Assembly (NCBI RefSeq): GCF_019711495.1
Contig: NZ_JAIGNM010000001.1
Coordinates: 682,001 to 746,000 of the forward strand
Origin: Qipengyuania xiamenensis
GTDB taxonomy: Bacteria > Pseudomonadota > Alphaproteobacteria > Sphingomonadales > Sphingomonadaceae
Direction: 5' to 3'
DNA length: 64,000 nucleotides
Part shown: positions 17,180-26,610 of the stretch, piece by piece
How positions within the stretch are numbered: position 1 is the first letter of the stretch
Layout: every line of letters begins with the position of its first letter
The notes under the pieces: model-generated
Databases searched by the model: none
Told to the model about the DNA's origin: nothing
What the model saw: the letters and a program-made list of their open reading frames with translations, nothing else
Made by a program: the position numbers and the translations under genes

Positions 17180-17698
17180 TCAATTCCCGCGAAATGCGAA
17201 GCGACGCAGGAATTCCCAAGGGCCGCCGCGATAGGCGTATAGCGCCAGGCCCGGAAATGCGAATTCACGCGGCTCGATCAGTCCGGAAAGTCGGGCCTGC
17301 AGCGCCTTGGCTTCTTTAGAGGTGACCTTGTTCTGGATGGTCACGTGAAGCCGCGGCCGGTGCTGGTCCTGCTTGGTCAGCATTCCACGGAAGAACTCTG
17401 CAATCTCGTCCCTCAGTTCGAGCAACTGCGGGCTCGACAGCTTGATCGCAGTGCCACCACCGAGCGACATCAGGCCCTCGACCCGCCCGTCGATCGGCGG
17501 CACTTCACCTGCAAGGCGCGCAAGATAGCGGCGCAATTCATCCTCGCACTGGGCGGGTACCGCGTGGAAGAGTGTGACATGCGCCTCGAGATAATTGCGC
17601 TCGGGCGGGAAGTGCTCGGTACGAAAGTCGGTGTAGCGCCGATGCAGCTCGGGCGGGAGCTCCGCCGTCAGGATGAGGGGTGCGTCGCCCTCGCTCAC
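17180..17698 (-). CDS. 2H phosphoesterase / 2'-5' RNA ligase family protein
   Basis: A 172-residue protein with two HxT motifs, HVTLF and HVTIQ, the signature of the 2H phosphoesterase superfamily (LigT/ThpR type), which handles 2',3'-cyclic phosphates or 2'-5' linkages in RNA. I place the start at GTG 17698, which overlaps the mltG stop by 4 bases (GTGA). An upstream GTG at 17731 would run further into mltG. The substrate is unknown. It is co-transcribed with mltG. Confidence 0.85.
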   Translation of the reverse strand: MSEGDAPLILTAELPPELHRRYTDFRTEHFPPERNYLEAHVTLFHAVPAQCEDELRRYLARLAGEVPPIDGRVEGLMSLGGGTAIKLSSPQLLELRDEIAEFFRGMLTKQDQHRPRLHVTIQNKVTSKEAKALQARLSGLIEPREFAFPGLALYAYRGGPWEFLRRFAFRGN

Positions 17699-18654
17699 AT
17701 CTCGCCACGTTCGCGGCGCAGCGCGCGCCATTTGGCCGCATTGCGATTATGCTCTTCGAGCGTTTCGGAAAAGACGTGCCCACCCGTGCCGTCGGCAACG
17801 TAATAGAGTGCCTTCGTTTCAGCCGGATCGAGCACGGCCGCGATGCTTTCGCGCCCCGGATTGGTGATTGGGCCCGGCGGCAGTCCCGCAACCGCGCGGG
17901 TGTTGTAGGGATTGGTGCTCCTGAGCTCCGAGACGCGGATGCGTCGCCCGAGTGGCTTACCCTTGGTGATCGGGTAGATCGTCGTCGCGTCCGCGCCCAG
18001 CATCATCCCGATACGCACGCGATTGGACAGGGCGCCTGCGACCATCGGTCGCTCGTCGGCCTGCGCGGTTTCCTTCTCGACGATCGAGGCAAGGATCAGG
18101 GCTTCCTCAGGCGTCTTCACTACTGCCTTGTCGGTGCGCTTCTCCCACGCCTCGGCAAGATAGTCGTCCATCGCCTTTTGCATGCGCGCGATGACGGATG
18201 CGCGACTTTCGCCCCGTTCGAAATCATATGTGTCGGGAAGGATAGAGCCCTCCTCCGGCACTTCGATCTCGCCCGTGAGCAGCTCTTCGGCCATCAGCCG
18301 TTCGTAGACGAGGATCGAAGGGAGGCCTTCGGGGATCGTCACGAAGCGCCGGATGACATCCCCGTTCTGGAAAGCGTCCAGGATTTCCGATTGGGACATG
18401 CCCGCAGAGAGCATGAACTCGCCTGCCTGGATCGGGTCCGAACCGCCGAAGATCTTCGAGCGCAGCAGGAACCCGTCGGAAGAGGTGATGAGCCCTTCGT
18501 CCTCAAGTTTCTGCGCGACCGAAGTCAGCGAAGAACCGGCAGGAATGATGAAGGCTGTATCCTCTTCAACCGTCGCCGAACCCATGCGCGAGCCGGCGAA
18601 CAGCGCAGCGCCTGCAAGTAGGATGACGGCAATCAGGCAACCAAGCTTCTTCAC
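17695..18654 (-). CDS. mltG: Endolytic murein transglycosylase MltG
   Basis: A 319-residue YceG/MltG protein that cuts nascent peptidoglycan strands at the inner membrane. It has an N-terminal membrane anchor (residues about 4-22), a LysM-like region, and the catalytic domain with the Glu of IVEKET and the TIYPITKG, NPYNT and GLPPGPI motifs typical of the family. It follows the acpP-fabF block, a common alphaproteobacterial arrangement, with one unknown gene in between. Confidence 0.95.
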   Translation of the reverse strand: MKKLGCLIAVILLAGAALFAGSRMGSATVEEDTAFIIPAGSSLTSVAQKLEDEGLITSSDGFLLRSKIFGGSDPIQAGEFMLSAGMSQSEILDAFQNGDVIRRFVTIPEGLPSILVYERLMAEELLTGEIEVPEEGSILPDTYDFERGESRASVIARMQKAMDDYLAEAWEKRTDKAVVKTPEEALILASIVEKETAQADERPMVAGALSNRVRIGMMLGADATTIYPITKGKPLGRRIRVSELRSTNPYNTRAVAGLPPGPITNPGRESIAAVLDPAETKALYYVADGTGGHVFSETLEEHNRNAAKWRALRRERGEM

Positions 18655-18721
18655 GTCGTAACTATGCCTCGGTCGAATTGAGCACGAACGCCCTAGCGGC
18701 TCGGCCCGGGGAAGGGAAAGC

Positions 18722-19189
18722 TCAATCGGCAGCCGGTGGCGGCGGCCGGTCGCGCGGATCGATGTCTATCGGGTAATCGGCAAAAAACACCGGCAGTTCC
18801 CCGCCCTCGGCCTTGCCGAGCATCCACGTCAGCCAGCCTGCATTGGCGAAATCGAGCCCCACGCCCGCCTCGCAAAGCTCGGGAAAGCGGTCGATGAATT
18901 TCACGGCCATCTGGCGCGCGGTATCGTGCGCAGCATCGGTCCAGCGATAGTAATTCGTCAGGTCGGCGCTGGTGTAATAGGCCGGTTCGATGCCGGGCCG
19001 GTCGGCGACGAAGATCTTGCACCGCCAGTGGATTCCGCTGGGCGACATGCCCATGTCCGCCCGCAGCCGCTGGTATCCGACCTTGTGCAGCTCGTGGAGC
19101 ATGCCGAGCAGCCGCAGGCACCGGCGAACAGCTTCATTCGCCGGTCTCTGCTGCGCGACTGGAAGCGGCTGGAACCTGTCCGACGTCAC
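18722..19189 (-). CDS. Conserved-type protein of unknown function between fabF and mltG
   Basis: I do not recognise a family. From a GTG at 19189, 14 bases after the fabF stop, it gives 155 soluble residues with no signal peptide or membrane helix. It has many aromatic residues in the middle (HWRCKIF, YYTSADLTNYYRW, WLTWML) and ends in DRPPPPAAD. A longer frame extends upstream inside fabF, but that part reads like a shadow. Its position and strand place it in the acpP-fabF-mltG transcript. The coding case rests on the frame, length and protein-like composition. Confidence 0.7.
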   Translation of the reverse strand: MTSDRFQPLPVAQQRPANEAVRRCLRLLGMLHELHKVGYQRLRADMGMSPSGIHWRCKIFVADRPGIEPAYYTSADLTNYYRWTDAAHDTARQMAVKFIDRFPELCEAGVGLDFANAGWLTWMLGKAEGGELPVFFADYPIDIDPRDRPPPPAAD

Positions 19190-19203
19190 CCGCGGTGCGA
19201 CCG

Positions 19204-20466
19204 TCAGTCCTCGACCTTCTTGACGATCAGCGATGCATTGGTGCCGCCGAAGCCGAAGCTGTTGTTGAGGCAAGCCTTCACTTCACGCTTCTTCGCCGTA
19301 TGCGGCACGAGATCGACACCTTCCGTGCCCTCGTCGGGATCGTCGAGGTTGAGCGTCGGCGGCACGATCTGGTCGCGGATGGCGAGAATGCAGAAGATCG
19401 CTTCAACCGCGCCCGCGCCGCCCAGCAGGTGACCGATGGCGGACTTGGTGCTGCTCATCGATGCGCCGCACAGATCGTCGCCCAGCACGCGCTTGACTGC
19501 GCCGAGTTCGATCGTGTCGGCCATGGTCGAGGTGCCGTGCGCATTGACGTAGTCGATGTCGCAAGGCTCGAGGCCCGACTTCTTGAGTGCCATCTTCATG
19601 GCGAGTTCCGCGCCCTTGCCCTCGGGGTGCGGGGCGGTGACGTGATAGGCATCGCCCGACAGGCCATAGCCGACGACTTCGGCATAGATCTTCGCGCCGC
19701 GTGCCTTGGCGTGTTCGTATTCTTCGAGGACCACGACGCCTGCACCTTCGCCCATGACGAAGCCGTCACGGTTCTTGTCGTAAGGGCGGCTCGCCTTTTC
19801 GGGCCGGTCGTTCATGCTCATGTTGAGCGCGCGGGCCTGCGCGAAGCCGGCAACGCCAAGCGGGTTGATGGTGCTTTCCGCACCGCCCGCCAGCATGATG
19901 TCGGCATCGTCGAGCGCGATCATGCGCGCGGCGTCGCCAATCGAGTGCGCGCCGGTCGAACAGGCAGTCACAACTGCGTGGTTCGGGCCCATGAGGCCGT
20001 ACTTGATCGAGACCTGGCCGCTGATGAGGTTGATCAGGCGTCCATGGACGAAGTGCGGGCTGACACGGCCCGGGCCGCGTTCATGCAAAACGATCGATTC
20101 GCTCTCGATGCCCGGCAAGCCGCCGATACCCGAGCCGATCGAAACGCCGGCGCGCAGTTTGGTGTCATCATCCATGTCTTCGAGGCCGGCATCTTCGATC
20201 GCCTGTCCGGCGGCATCGATGCCGTAAACGATGAACGGGTCGACCTGGCGCTGGACCTTGTGGTCGACGCGCTTGTCGGGATCGAAGCCCCACTCGTGAT
20301 CCTTGCCCTTCACCTCGCAGGCGATGGTCGCCTTCTGGCCTTCGGTATCGAAACGGGTGATCTGCCCCGCCCCGCTCTTGCCGGCGATAAGATTGGACCA
20401 GGTGGTTTCGACGTCGCCGCCCAGCGGGGTGACGAGGCCAAGTCCGGTAACGACCACACGACGCAT
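19204..20466 (-). CDS. fabF: 3-oxoacyl-ACP synthase II
   Basis: A 420-residue KAS II that extends acyl-ACP with malonyl-ACP in fatty acid synthesis. The catalytic Cys is in VTACSTGAHS, the two His residues are in NAHGTSTM and KSAIGHLLGGAG (with its Lys), and the C-terminus has the NNSFGFGGTNAS loop. The length is normal. It lies 111 bases after acpP, with a predicted terminator between, so part of the acpP transcript probably stops before fabF. Confidence 0.97.
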   Translation of the reverse strand: MRRVVVTGLGLVTPLGGDVETTWSNLIAGKSGAGQITRFDTEGQKATIACEVKGKDHEWGFDPDKRVDHKVQRQVDPFIVYGIDAAGQAIEDAGLEDMDDDTKLRAGVSIGSGIGGLPGIESESIVLHERGPGRVSPHFVHGRLINLISGQVSIKYGLMGPNHAVVTACSTGAHSIGDAARMIALDDADIMLAGGAESTINPLGVAGFAQARALNMSMNDRPEKASRPYDKNRDGFVMGEGAGVVVLEEYEHAKARGAKIYAEVVGYGLSGDAYHVTAPHPEGKGAELAMKMALKKSGLEPCDIDYVNAHGTSTMADTIELGAVKRVLGDDLCGASMSSTKSAIGHLLGGAGAVEAIFCILAIRDQIVPPTLNLDDPDEGTEGVDLVPHTAKKREVKACLNNSFGFGGTNASLIVKKVED

Positions 20467-20478
20467 GAAATTCTCCGC

Positions 20479-20521
20479 AAAAAAGACAACAGGCCCGGCC
20501 CATATTCAGGGTCGGGCCTGT
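20479..20521 (-). terminator. Strong hairpin terminator between acpP and fabF
   Basis: A 13-base stem with one G-U/A mismatch pairs 20489-20501 with 20509-20521 around a 7-base loop. Read on the minus strand it is followed by TGTC and then six T residues. It ends 13 bases before the fabF ATG. It would end most acpP transcripts and let a fraction read through into fabF. Confidence 0.75.
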
Positions 20522-20577
20522 CCGGTCCCGCGCAATATCGCGGGCAATGAAAAGCTGGGGGCTCAGCCCCCTGGGGA

Positions 20578-20814
20578 TTAGCCCTTGTGCTCTTCGATGT
20601 ACTTGGTCGCGTCGCCGACGGTGGTGATCTTCTCAGCCGCATCGTCGGGGATTTCCACGCCGAATTCTTCTTCGAAGGCCATCACGAGTTCGACGATGTC
20701 GAGGCTGTCTGCGCCAAGATCATCGATGAAGCTGGCTTCCTGGGTCACCTTGTCTGCTTCGACGCCGAGATGCTCGACGACAATTTTCTGCACGCGGTCG
20801 GCAGTATCGCTCAT
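20578..20814 (-). CDS. acpP: Acyl carrier protein
   Basis: A 78-residue acidic protein with the phosphopantetheine attachment motif [11 protein letters not shown]. It carries growing acyl chains for FabF, FabZ and phospholipid acyltransferases. The ATG at 20814 has a GAGGGAA ribosome site just upstream. An in-frame extension upstream has no such site and is rejected. Confidence 0.97.
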   Translation of the reverse strand: MSDTADRVQKIVVEHLGVEADKVTQEASFIDDLGADSLDIVELVMAFEEEFGVEIPDDAAEKITTVGDATKYIEEHKG

Positions 20815-20923
20815 TCTATTCCCTCTCATCTTGGGGGTTTGATAGTTGCGGTTCGCCCTAATCAACGGCGCGCGCTAGCGCAAGGGCCACTTGACCCTGC
20901 GTAAACCGGCACGCGCGGTCGGC

Positions 20924-21946
20924 CTAGTCCTGCCCTGCGCCACTTTCCTGAGAATCGGCGGAAGGCTGCGCTTCCTCGCCCTCGGCGAGAAGTTCATCTT
21001 CGGGCTCGGCAAAATGTGCTGCCAGCTGGGTTTCCGCCCTGCGGCGCGACGAAATGCGCGACAGACCTGCCGTGGGATAATCCTTGCCCGCTTCGAGTTC
21101 GAGCGTGCGGCGGTACAGATCTGCGGCCCCGTCGAGGTCGCCGACCACTTCACGGCACAGGCCGGCATTGAAGGTCAGCGTGATGTTATCCGGCTGCAGC
21201 GTGTTGAGGCGATCGAACTCGGCGCAGGCCGCGCCCCAGTCGGACTTGGTCAGCTTGAGCGCCTTCTTGAATGGCTTGCGCAGCGGCTTGTCCATGTCGC
21301 TGCGGCTTTCGAGCACGCGAATGTCCTCATTGCGCTGGAGCGGCGCGAGGTCGCGGCGCACTTCCCATGCCAACCGTTCGATCATGCCCGTGACCATGTC
21401 GCTGACGGTCGGAACGGACGACTGGTTTGCGCAGTAGCGCTGCGATCCGCTGGTCGAGAAACCGCGATCATAAACAAGCTCGTCTCGCGCATCGAGCATC
21501 TGCACTTCACCCGTGAAGCGCACGTTGAGTTCGCGGCACTTGTAGGTGACCGTACGACGCTGGATGCACTTGCCGTCCTTGTCTTCGCGAACGCACTTGC
21601 TTTCTTCCGTGGTGCCCGACGGCAGGCGCTCGACTTCGGAGAAAGCGGTGCCGCTGATCCATGCGACGGGCGAAGCCCCCTCGCCCGGGCCGGTATTCCG
21701 GCGCACGTCGAAATAGCCTTCGCCATCGATGGTCGCACGCGAGATCGCATTGCGCAGCTCGAGTTCGAACTTCGTGCCCTCGTTGCCGTCGAATCGCTCG
21801 ACGACGAGGGTCCTGAATTCCGACGGGGCGTCTTCGCCAGCCGCATAGATCCCCGAAACCGGGAGGGTTTCCGCTGTTACCGGAGCCGCGACCATGGTCA
21901 TGGCTGCCACCGTCACGGCCGCGATTGTGTTGGTTTTGTAATTCAT
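20924..21946 (-). CDS. Secreted protein of unknown function with TPR-like C-terminal part
   Basis: A 340-residue protein starting MNYKTNTIAAVTVAAMT with a signal peptide likely cut after VTAETL-adjacent residues (A-x-A at about 24-26). The middle contains a pair of Cys-rich spots (SKCVREDKDGKC, YKCREL), and about residues 250-310 resemble a tetratricopeptide unit (CAEFDRLNTLQPDN, LYRRTLELEAG). It ends in an acidic tail. It probably acts in the periplasm. I know of no assigned function. The gene lies between aspS and acpP on the same strand, 153 bases from aspS. Confidence 0.8.
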   Translation of the reverse strand: MNYKTNTIAAVTVAAMTMVAAPVTAETLPVSGIYAAGEDAPSEFRTLVVERFDGNEGTKFELELRNAISRATIDGEGYFDVRRNTGPGEGASPVAWISGTAFSEVERLPSGTTEESKCVREDKDGKCIQRRTVTYKCRELNVRFTGEVQMLDARDELVYDRGFSTSGSQRYCANQSSVPTVSDMVTGMIERLAWEVRRDLAPLQRNEDIRVLESRSDMDKPLRKPFKKALKLTKSDWGAACAEFDRLNTLQPDNITLTFNAGLCREVVGDLDGAADLYRRTLELEAGKDYPTAGLSRISSRRRAETQLAAHFAEPEDELLAEGEEAQPSADSQESGAGQD

Positions 21947-22067
21947 TTGTCGACGCCCCCTGTGGTGTCCAACATCGGTTTTAGTCAGAAAAAGTGATCG
22001 GAATATGAACAAGGCGCAGTTCTCCAAGGCCGATCCCGCAGCCTGTCTTGCGCCAGATTGTATGGAG

Positions 22068-22092
22068 CGGGTGCGACGGAACGCCGCACCCG
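22068..22092 (-). terminator. Possible terminator hairpin after aspS
   Basis: An 8-base GC stem (22068-22075 CGGGTGCG with 22085-22092 CGCACCCG) lies 7 bases after the aspS stop. There is no T-run, so it may only stabilise the 3' end of the mRNA. Confidence 0.4.
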
Positions 22093-22099
22093 ATGTGAG

Positions 22100-23920
22100 T
22101 TACGCGTCGCCCGCGCGGTCGACCCGGGTGGCCTCCGCGCCTTCGGGCTTGGGCGCCTCGATGGTGCGGATATGCACATCGCGCAGCTGGCGCGGCGAGA
22201 CGAGCGACGGTGCGCCCATCATGAGGTCCTGCGCCTTCTGGTTGAGCGGGAATGCGATCACTTCGCGGATGTTCGGCTCGTCGGCGAGCAGCATCACGAT
22301 GCGGTCGATACCCGGGGCCGAGCCGCCATGCGGCGGTGCGCCGAGCTTGAAGGCCTCGATCATACCCGAGAAGTTCTCGTCCACGTCGGCCTGCGTGTAG
22401 CCGGCGATTTCGAAGGCCTTGTACATGATGTCCGGGCGGTGGTTACGGATGGCACCCGAAGACAGCTCGTAGCCGTTGCAAACGATGTCGTACTGCCAGG
22501 CGAGGATATCGAGCGGGTCCTTGGTTTCCAGCGCTTCCATCTCGCCCTGCGGCATCGAGAAGGGGTTGTGGCTGAAGTCGACCTTCTTCGCCTCTTCGTC
22601 ATATTCGAACATCGGGAAGTCGACGATCCAGCAGAACTTGAAGCAGTTCTCTTCGATCAGTTCGAGCACTTCGGCGACGCGGGTGCGGGCAGCACCAGCC
22701 AGCTTGGCAGCGTCCTTTTCCTTGCCCGCGGCAAAGAACAGGCCGTCGTTTTCGCCAAGGCCGAGCTCGGCATAGAGCTTTTCCATGCCTTCGGTGCCGT
22801 GGTTCTTGGCGATCGGGCCGCCGAACTCGCCGCCCTTACGGGTGACGTAGCCAAGGCCTGCAAAGCCTTCTTTACGCGCCCAGTCGTTCATCTCGTCGAA
22901 GAACTTGCGGCTCTTCTCATGCGTGTTGGGAGCCGGGACGACGCGGACCTTGCCGCCGGTGCCGACGATCTTCTCGAACAGGCCGAAGCCGGACTTCTCG
23001 AAGTGGTGGGTGACGTCCGAAATGATCAGCGGGTTGCGCAGGTCGGGCTTGTCGGTGCCGTATTTCAGCATCGATTCCGCATAGGGGATGCGCGGGAATT
23101 CACCGGCCGGCGTCACCGTCTTACCGTTCGCGAATTCCTCGAACACGCCTGCGAGGACAGGTTCGATCGCCTGGAAAACGTCTTCCTGCGTGACGAAGCT
23201 CATCTCGAAGTCGAGCTGGTAGAATTCCGGCGAACGGTCGGCCCGCAGGTCTTCGTCGCGGAAGCACGGTGCAATCTGGAAGTAGCGGTCGAAACCGGCG
23301 ACCATCAGCAGCTGCTTAAACATCTGCGGCGCCTGCGGAAGCGCGTAGAAGCGGCCCGGGTGGAGGCGGCTGGGCACGAGGTAGTCGCGCGCGCCTTCGG
23401 GTGAGGATGCGCCAAGGATCGGCGTCTGGAACTCGCTGAAGCCCTGGTCGGTCATGCGGCGGCGCAGCGAGGTGATCACGCGGTTGCGCAGCATGATGTT
23501 GTTGTGGACGCGTTCGCGGCGCAGGTCGACGAAACGGTACTTGAGACGCGTTTCTTCCGGATAGTCTTCGGCCTGGTTGACGATCAGCGGCAGGTCGTCG
23601 GCGCGGCTTTGCACCGTGATTTCGCGGGCGAAGACCTCGATCTCGCCGGTCGGCAGGTTCTTGTTCACTGCCACTTCGTCGCGCGCCTTCACCGTGCCGT
23701 CGATGGTGACGACCGATTCCAGCTTCATCTTTTCGAGGACGGGCAGTGCCGGGCTGTCGCTGTCGGCAACGATCTGCGTGATACCGTAGTGGTCGCGAAG
23801 ATCGACGAAGAGCACGCCGCCGTGGTCACGCTTGTTATGCACCCAGCCCGAGAGACGGACGGTGTCGCCGACATTTTCCTTCGTCAGCTGTGCGCAGTTG
23901 TGGGTACGATAGGCGTGCAT
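22100..23920 (-). CDS. aspS: Aspartate--tRNA ligase
   Basis: A 606-residue class II synthetase of the bacterial type. The N-terminal OB-fold anticodon-binding domain ([19 protein letters not shown]) is followed by motif 2 [14 protein letters not shown], a GAD insertion domain, and motif 3 [12 protein letters not shown]. In alphaproteobacteria such enzymes are often non-discriminating and also charge tRNA-Asn for GatCAB conversion; that is family knowledge and cannot be judged here. It is divergent from rnd. Confidence 0.97.
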   Translation of the reverse strand: MHAYRTHNCAQLTKENVGDTVRLSGWVHNKRDHGGVLFVDLRDHYGITQIVADSDSPALPVLEKMKLESVVTIDGTVKARDEVAVNKNLPTGEIEVFAREITVQSRADDLPLIVNQAEDYPEETRLKYRFVDLRRERVHNNIMLRNRVITSLRRRMTDQGFSEFQTPILGASSPEGARDYLVPSRLHPGRFYALPQAPQMFKQLLMVAGFDRYFQIAPCFRDEDLRADRSPEFYQLDFEMSFVTQEDVFQAIEPVLAGVFEEFANGKTVTPAGEFPRIPYAESMLKYGTDKPDLRNPLIISDVTHHFEKSGFGLFEKIVGTGGKVRVVPAPNTHEKSRKFFDEMNDWARKEGFAGLGYVTRKGGEFGGPIAKNHGTEGMEKLYAELGLGENDGLFFAAGKEKDAAKLAGAARTRVAEVLELIEENCFKFCWIVDFPMFEYDEEAKKVDFSHNPFSMPQGEMEALETKDPLDILAWQYDIVCNGYELSSGAIRNHRPDIMYKAFEIAGYTQADVDENFSGMIEAFKLGAPPHGGSAPGIDRIVMLLADEPNIREVIAFPLNQKAQDLMMGAPSLVSPRQLRDVHIRTIEAPKPEGAEATRVDRAGDA

Positions 23921-24086
23921 CTAAAATCTTTCCATTTTCGGAGTTATGCCGCTAGGGCGCAGGCGCCGCGCTCCTTAGCAGGAATCGCGCGCGCTAACAG
24001 GGCACCAGCGGGCTTTTGTCAAGGTTTTGGCAGAGGCTTTGGACGGTGCGGGAGCGGTACTCCGCTCGACAGACAGAAACGAAACG

Positions 24087-25331
24087 ATGAAAATACACGA
24101 CCTGATTACCGATACCGAACGCCTCGCCGACCTTTGCGAGCGCCTTGCGGAAAGCGAATTCGTCACCGTCGACACCGAATTCATGCGCGAAAACACCTAC
24201 TGGCCGGAACTGTGCCTGGTGCAGATCGCGAACGAGGAAGAAGCCGCGGCAATCGACCCGCTGGCCGACGGGATCGACCTCCAGCCCCTGTGGGACCTGC
24301 TGTGCGACAATGAGGATGTCCTCAAGGTCTTCCATGCAGGCGGGCAGGACGTCGAGATCGTCTACAACTTCACCGGCAAGACCCCGCATCCGATCTTCGA
24401 TACGCAGATCGCGATGATGGCGATCAGCCAGAACGAGCAGATCGGCTATGCCAACCTCGTCGAAAGCTGGCTCGGCATCACCGTCGACAAGGGCGCGCGC
24501 TTCACCGACTGGAGCCGCCGTCCGCTGACTGATCGCCAGATCGAATACGCCATCGGAGACGTGACACACCTGTCGAACATCTTCCCCAAGATGCTTCGCA
24601 AGCTGATCAAGACCGGTCGCGGTGCATGGCTCAATGCCGAGATGGACAAGCTTGCCGACCCGGCCAATTACGCCAATGACGCAGAGCTTGCTTGGAAGCG
24701 CATCCGTTCGCCGGGTCGCAATCCTGCCGTCCTCGGGCGCCTCAAGGCGCTCGCGGCATGGCGCGAGGGCGAGGCGCAGCACAAGAACATCCCGCGCGGC
24801 CGCATCATGCGCGACGAAACGCTGGCCGACATCGCCAGCCATCCGCCGAAGAAACAGGCCGACCTCACCAAGGTCCGCGGATTGTCGAATGCTTGGAAGG
24901 ACAACGACATCGGCAAGCGCCTGCTCAAGGTGATCGACAAAGCGGAGCCGCTGTCGAAAGAGGAAATGCCGTCCAAGCCCAAGCGCGGCGCGCCGCTTGG
25001 CAAGGAAGGCGCGCTTGTGGCCGACCTGCTCAAGCTGCTGCTGAAGATCCGTGCCCGCGAAATCGACGTGGCCGCGCGGCTGCTGACCCGTGCCGACGAG
25101 ATGGAGGCACTAGCTGCAGGTGTCCGCAAGCTGCCGATCCTCGAGGGCTGGCGTTACGAGGTGTTCGGCAAGGATGCGCTCGAGCTGGTCGAGGGCCGCC
25201 TCGCGTTCGCAGTCAAGGACGGCAAGCTGCTCATGACCCATGTCGATGATGTCCATGCGGGCATGGTCGAAGCGGCGGCAGATGAAGTCATCACCGGTCC
25301 TGCTGAAGAGGCCGGGGCTCCGGCAGAGTGA
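24087..25331 (+). CDS. rnd: Ribonuclease D
   Basis: A 414-residue 3'-5' exonuclease of the DEDDy type that trims tRNA 3' ends. Exo I is VTVDTEF (D and E), Exo II has FHAGGQDVEIV, and Exo III has YAIGDVTHL (Tyr and Asp). An HRDC domain follows (about 215-290). The start ATG at 24087 gives the usual MKIHDLI opening; an upstream GTG-like frame is unlikely. The stop overlaps the start of the next gene, an OxyR-like regulator, by 4 bases. Confidence 0.95.
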   Translation: MKIHDLITDTERLADLCERLAESEFVTVDTEFMRENTYWPELCLVQIANEEEAAAIDPLADGIDLQPLWDLLCDNEDVLKVFHAGGQDVEIVYNFTGKTPHPIFDTQIAMMAISQNEQIGYANLVESWLGITVDKGARFTDWSRRPLTDRQIEYAIGDVTHLSNIFPKMLRKLIKTGRGAWLNAEMDKLADPANYANDAELAWKRIRSPGRNPAVLGRLKALAAWREGEAQHKNIPRGRIMRDETLADIASHPPKKQADLTKVRGLSNAWKDNDIGKRLLKVIDKAEPLSKEEMPSKPKRGAPLGKEGALVADLLKLLLKIRAREIDVAARLLTRADEMEALAAGVRKLPILEGWRYEVFGKDALELVEGRLAFAVKDGKLLMTHVDDVHAGMVEAAADEVITGPAEEAGAPAE

Positions 25332-26224
25332 GCACCTACCTCCCCACTCTCAAGCAGTTGCAGTACCTCGTCGCACTGCACGAACACGGCCATTTCGGCC
25401 GCGCGGCGGAAGCGAGCTTCGTCTCGCAATCGACCCTGTCCGCGGGCATCCGCGAACTGGAATCGCTGCTGGGTGTGACCCTGGTAGAGCGCAGCCGACG
25501 CGTCGTGCGGTTCACGGCGCTGGGCAACCAGGTGGTCGAGAAGGCGCACCGCGTGCTGCGCGAAGCCGAAGAACTGGCCGATCTGGTCCAGGCCGCCGGC
25601 AAGCCGCTTGCCGGGCAGCTGCGCATGAGCGTGATCCCCACGATCGCGCCGTTCCTGCTGCCGCGTTTCCTGCCGCGCCTGCGCAAGGAAAGGCCCGACC
25701 TCGAACTGTTCCTGCGCGAAGAGACCAGCCATGACGCGGTCGAATCGCTCCAGCACGGGCGTGTGGACTGCGTGCTGCTCGCACTGCCCTTCGCTACGGG
25801 CGAGGTCGACAAGGCCCACATCTCGGACGATCCGCTCTATGTTGCCTTCCCCAAGGACGACCCGCGCGATCCGCCGGCGACGATTTCGGCCGACATGATC
25901 GACGACGGGCGGCTGCTGCTGCTCGAAGACGGACATTGCCTCAAGGATCACGCTCTGGCGGCCTGCAACCGACCCGAATTGCGCGGTTCGACCACGATGA
26001 TCGGGACCAGCCTCCACACGCTTGTGCAAATGGTCGATAACGGCCTTGGTCTTACCATGCTGCCCAAGATGGCAGTGGACGCAGGCATTCTTGACGGGAC
26101 CGACGTGGTCGCACGCCCGCTGAAGTCGGATCAGGCGAGCCGCGAGATCGCGCTCATCTGGCGCAAGAATTCACCGCGCCGCGAGGATTTCGAATTGTTG
26201 GCTAAGGAACTGCGCGCCGGTTAG
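25328..26224 (+). CDS. oxyR: OxyR-type LysR regulator (peroxide sensor)
   Basis: A 298-residue LysR protein. The N-terminal winged helix (LKQLQYLVALHEHGHFGRAA) is followed by the substrate/redox domain with DGHCLKDHALAAC: Cys204 and Cys213 have the same nine-residue spacing as the peroxide-sensing pair of E. coli OxyR. It should activate catalase and alkyl hydroperoxide reductase genes on oxidation. The GTG start at 25328 overlaps the rnd stop (GTGA), which couples its translation to RNase D. OxyR is more often next to one of its targets; none is near. Confidence 0.92.
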   Translation: MSTYLPTLKQLQYLVALHEHGHFGRAAEASFVSQSTLSAGIRELESLLGVTLVERSRRVVRFTALGNQVVEKAHRVLREAEELADLVQAAGKPLAGQLRMSVIPTIAPFLLPRFLPRLRKERPDLELFLREETSHDAVESLQHGRVDCVLLALPFATGEVDKAHISDDPLYVAFPKDDPRDPPATISADMIDDGRLLLLEDGHCLKDHALAACNRPELRGSTTMIGTSLHTLVQMVDNGLGLTMLPKMAVDAGILDGTDVVARPLKSDQASREIALIWRKNSPRREDFELLAKELRAG

Positions 26225-26234
26225 GCGGGTTCGT

Positions 26235-26483
26235 TCAGGCCGGCGCCTTCGACTGCACGTATTTGTCGAGTTTCTTGTACGCGACGAGCGGTACGATGAC
26301 GCTCAGCGCGATTCCGCCGAGAGCGCAGAAGCCGAGCCAGATGGCCATGGCCGTTCCGCCCGAGGTCCACATGCCGTAAAGAACGGGTGCCGCGAGCACG
26401 AGACCGCGCACTTCGTTGAAGGCGATGGCGATGCCTCCAAGCTTGAGGAGCGCGCCGAGGATCATGTGTAGCGTTGCGTTCAT
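26235..26483 (-). CDS. Small membrane protein of unknown function
   Basis: An 82-residue protein with two or three predicted membrane segments (about residues 7-32, 40-58 and 58-72) and a short basic tail, YKKLDKYVQSK. No clear ribosome site is seen before the ATG. It lies between the convergent oxyR and pgsA, downstream of the pgsA terminator, so it is probably transcribed alone. The function is unknown. Confidence 0.65.
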   Translation of the reverse strand: MNATLHMILGALLKLGGIAIAFNEVRGLVLAAPVLYGMWTSGGTAMAIWLGFCALGGIALSVIVPLVAYKKLDKYVQSKAPA

Positions 26484-26512
26484 GAGCTACTAGATGAACG
26501 CTAATGGTTGAG

Positions 26513-26556
26513 AAAAGGTTCACCATGCAACCGGCGTTGCATCTATACGGTGAACC
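26513..26556 (-). terminator. Two-part hairpin terminator after pgsA
   Basis: The outer arms GGTTCACC (26517-26524) and GGTGAACC (26549-26556) enclose an inner stem ATGCAAC/GTTGCAT (26525-26531 and 26536-26542) with a 4-base loop and a 6-base bulge. On the minus strand it runs directly into TTTTCTC. It lies 55 bases past the pgsA stop. Confidence 0.75.
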
Positions 26557-26610
26557 GTTTCGTCGCGGGATTGTGGCGGAACGCGCCTTAATTGCGGTTC
26601 CAATCCAGTC

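Noticed and set aside
20543..20576. GGGGC/GCCCC short hairpin just after acpP, considered as a second terminator
   Set aside because: The loop is only three bases and there is no T-run; the longer hairpin at 20489-20521 explains termination better.
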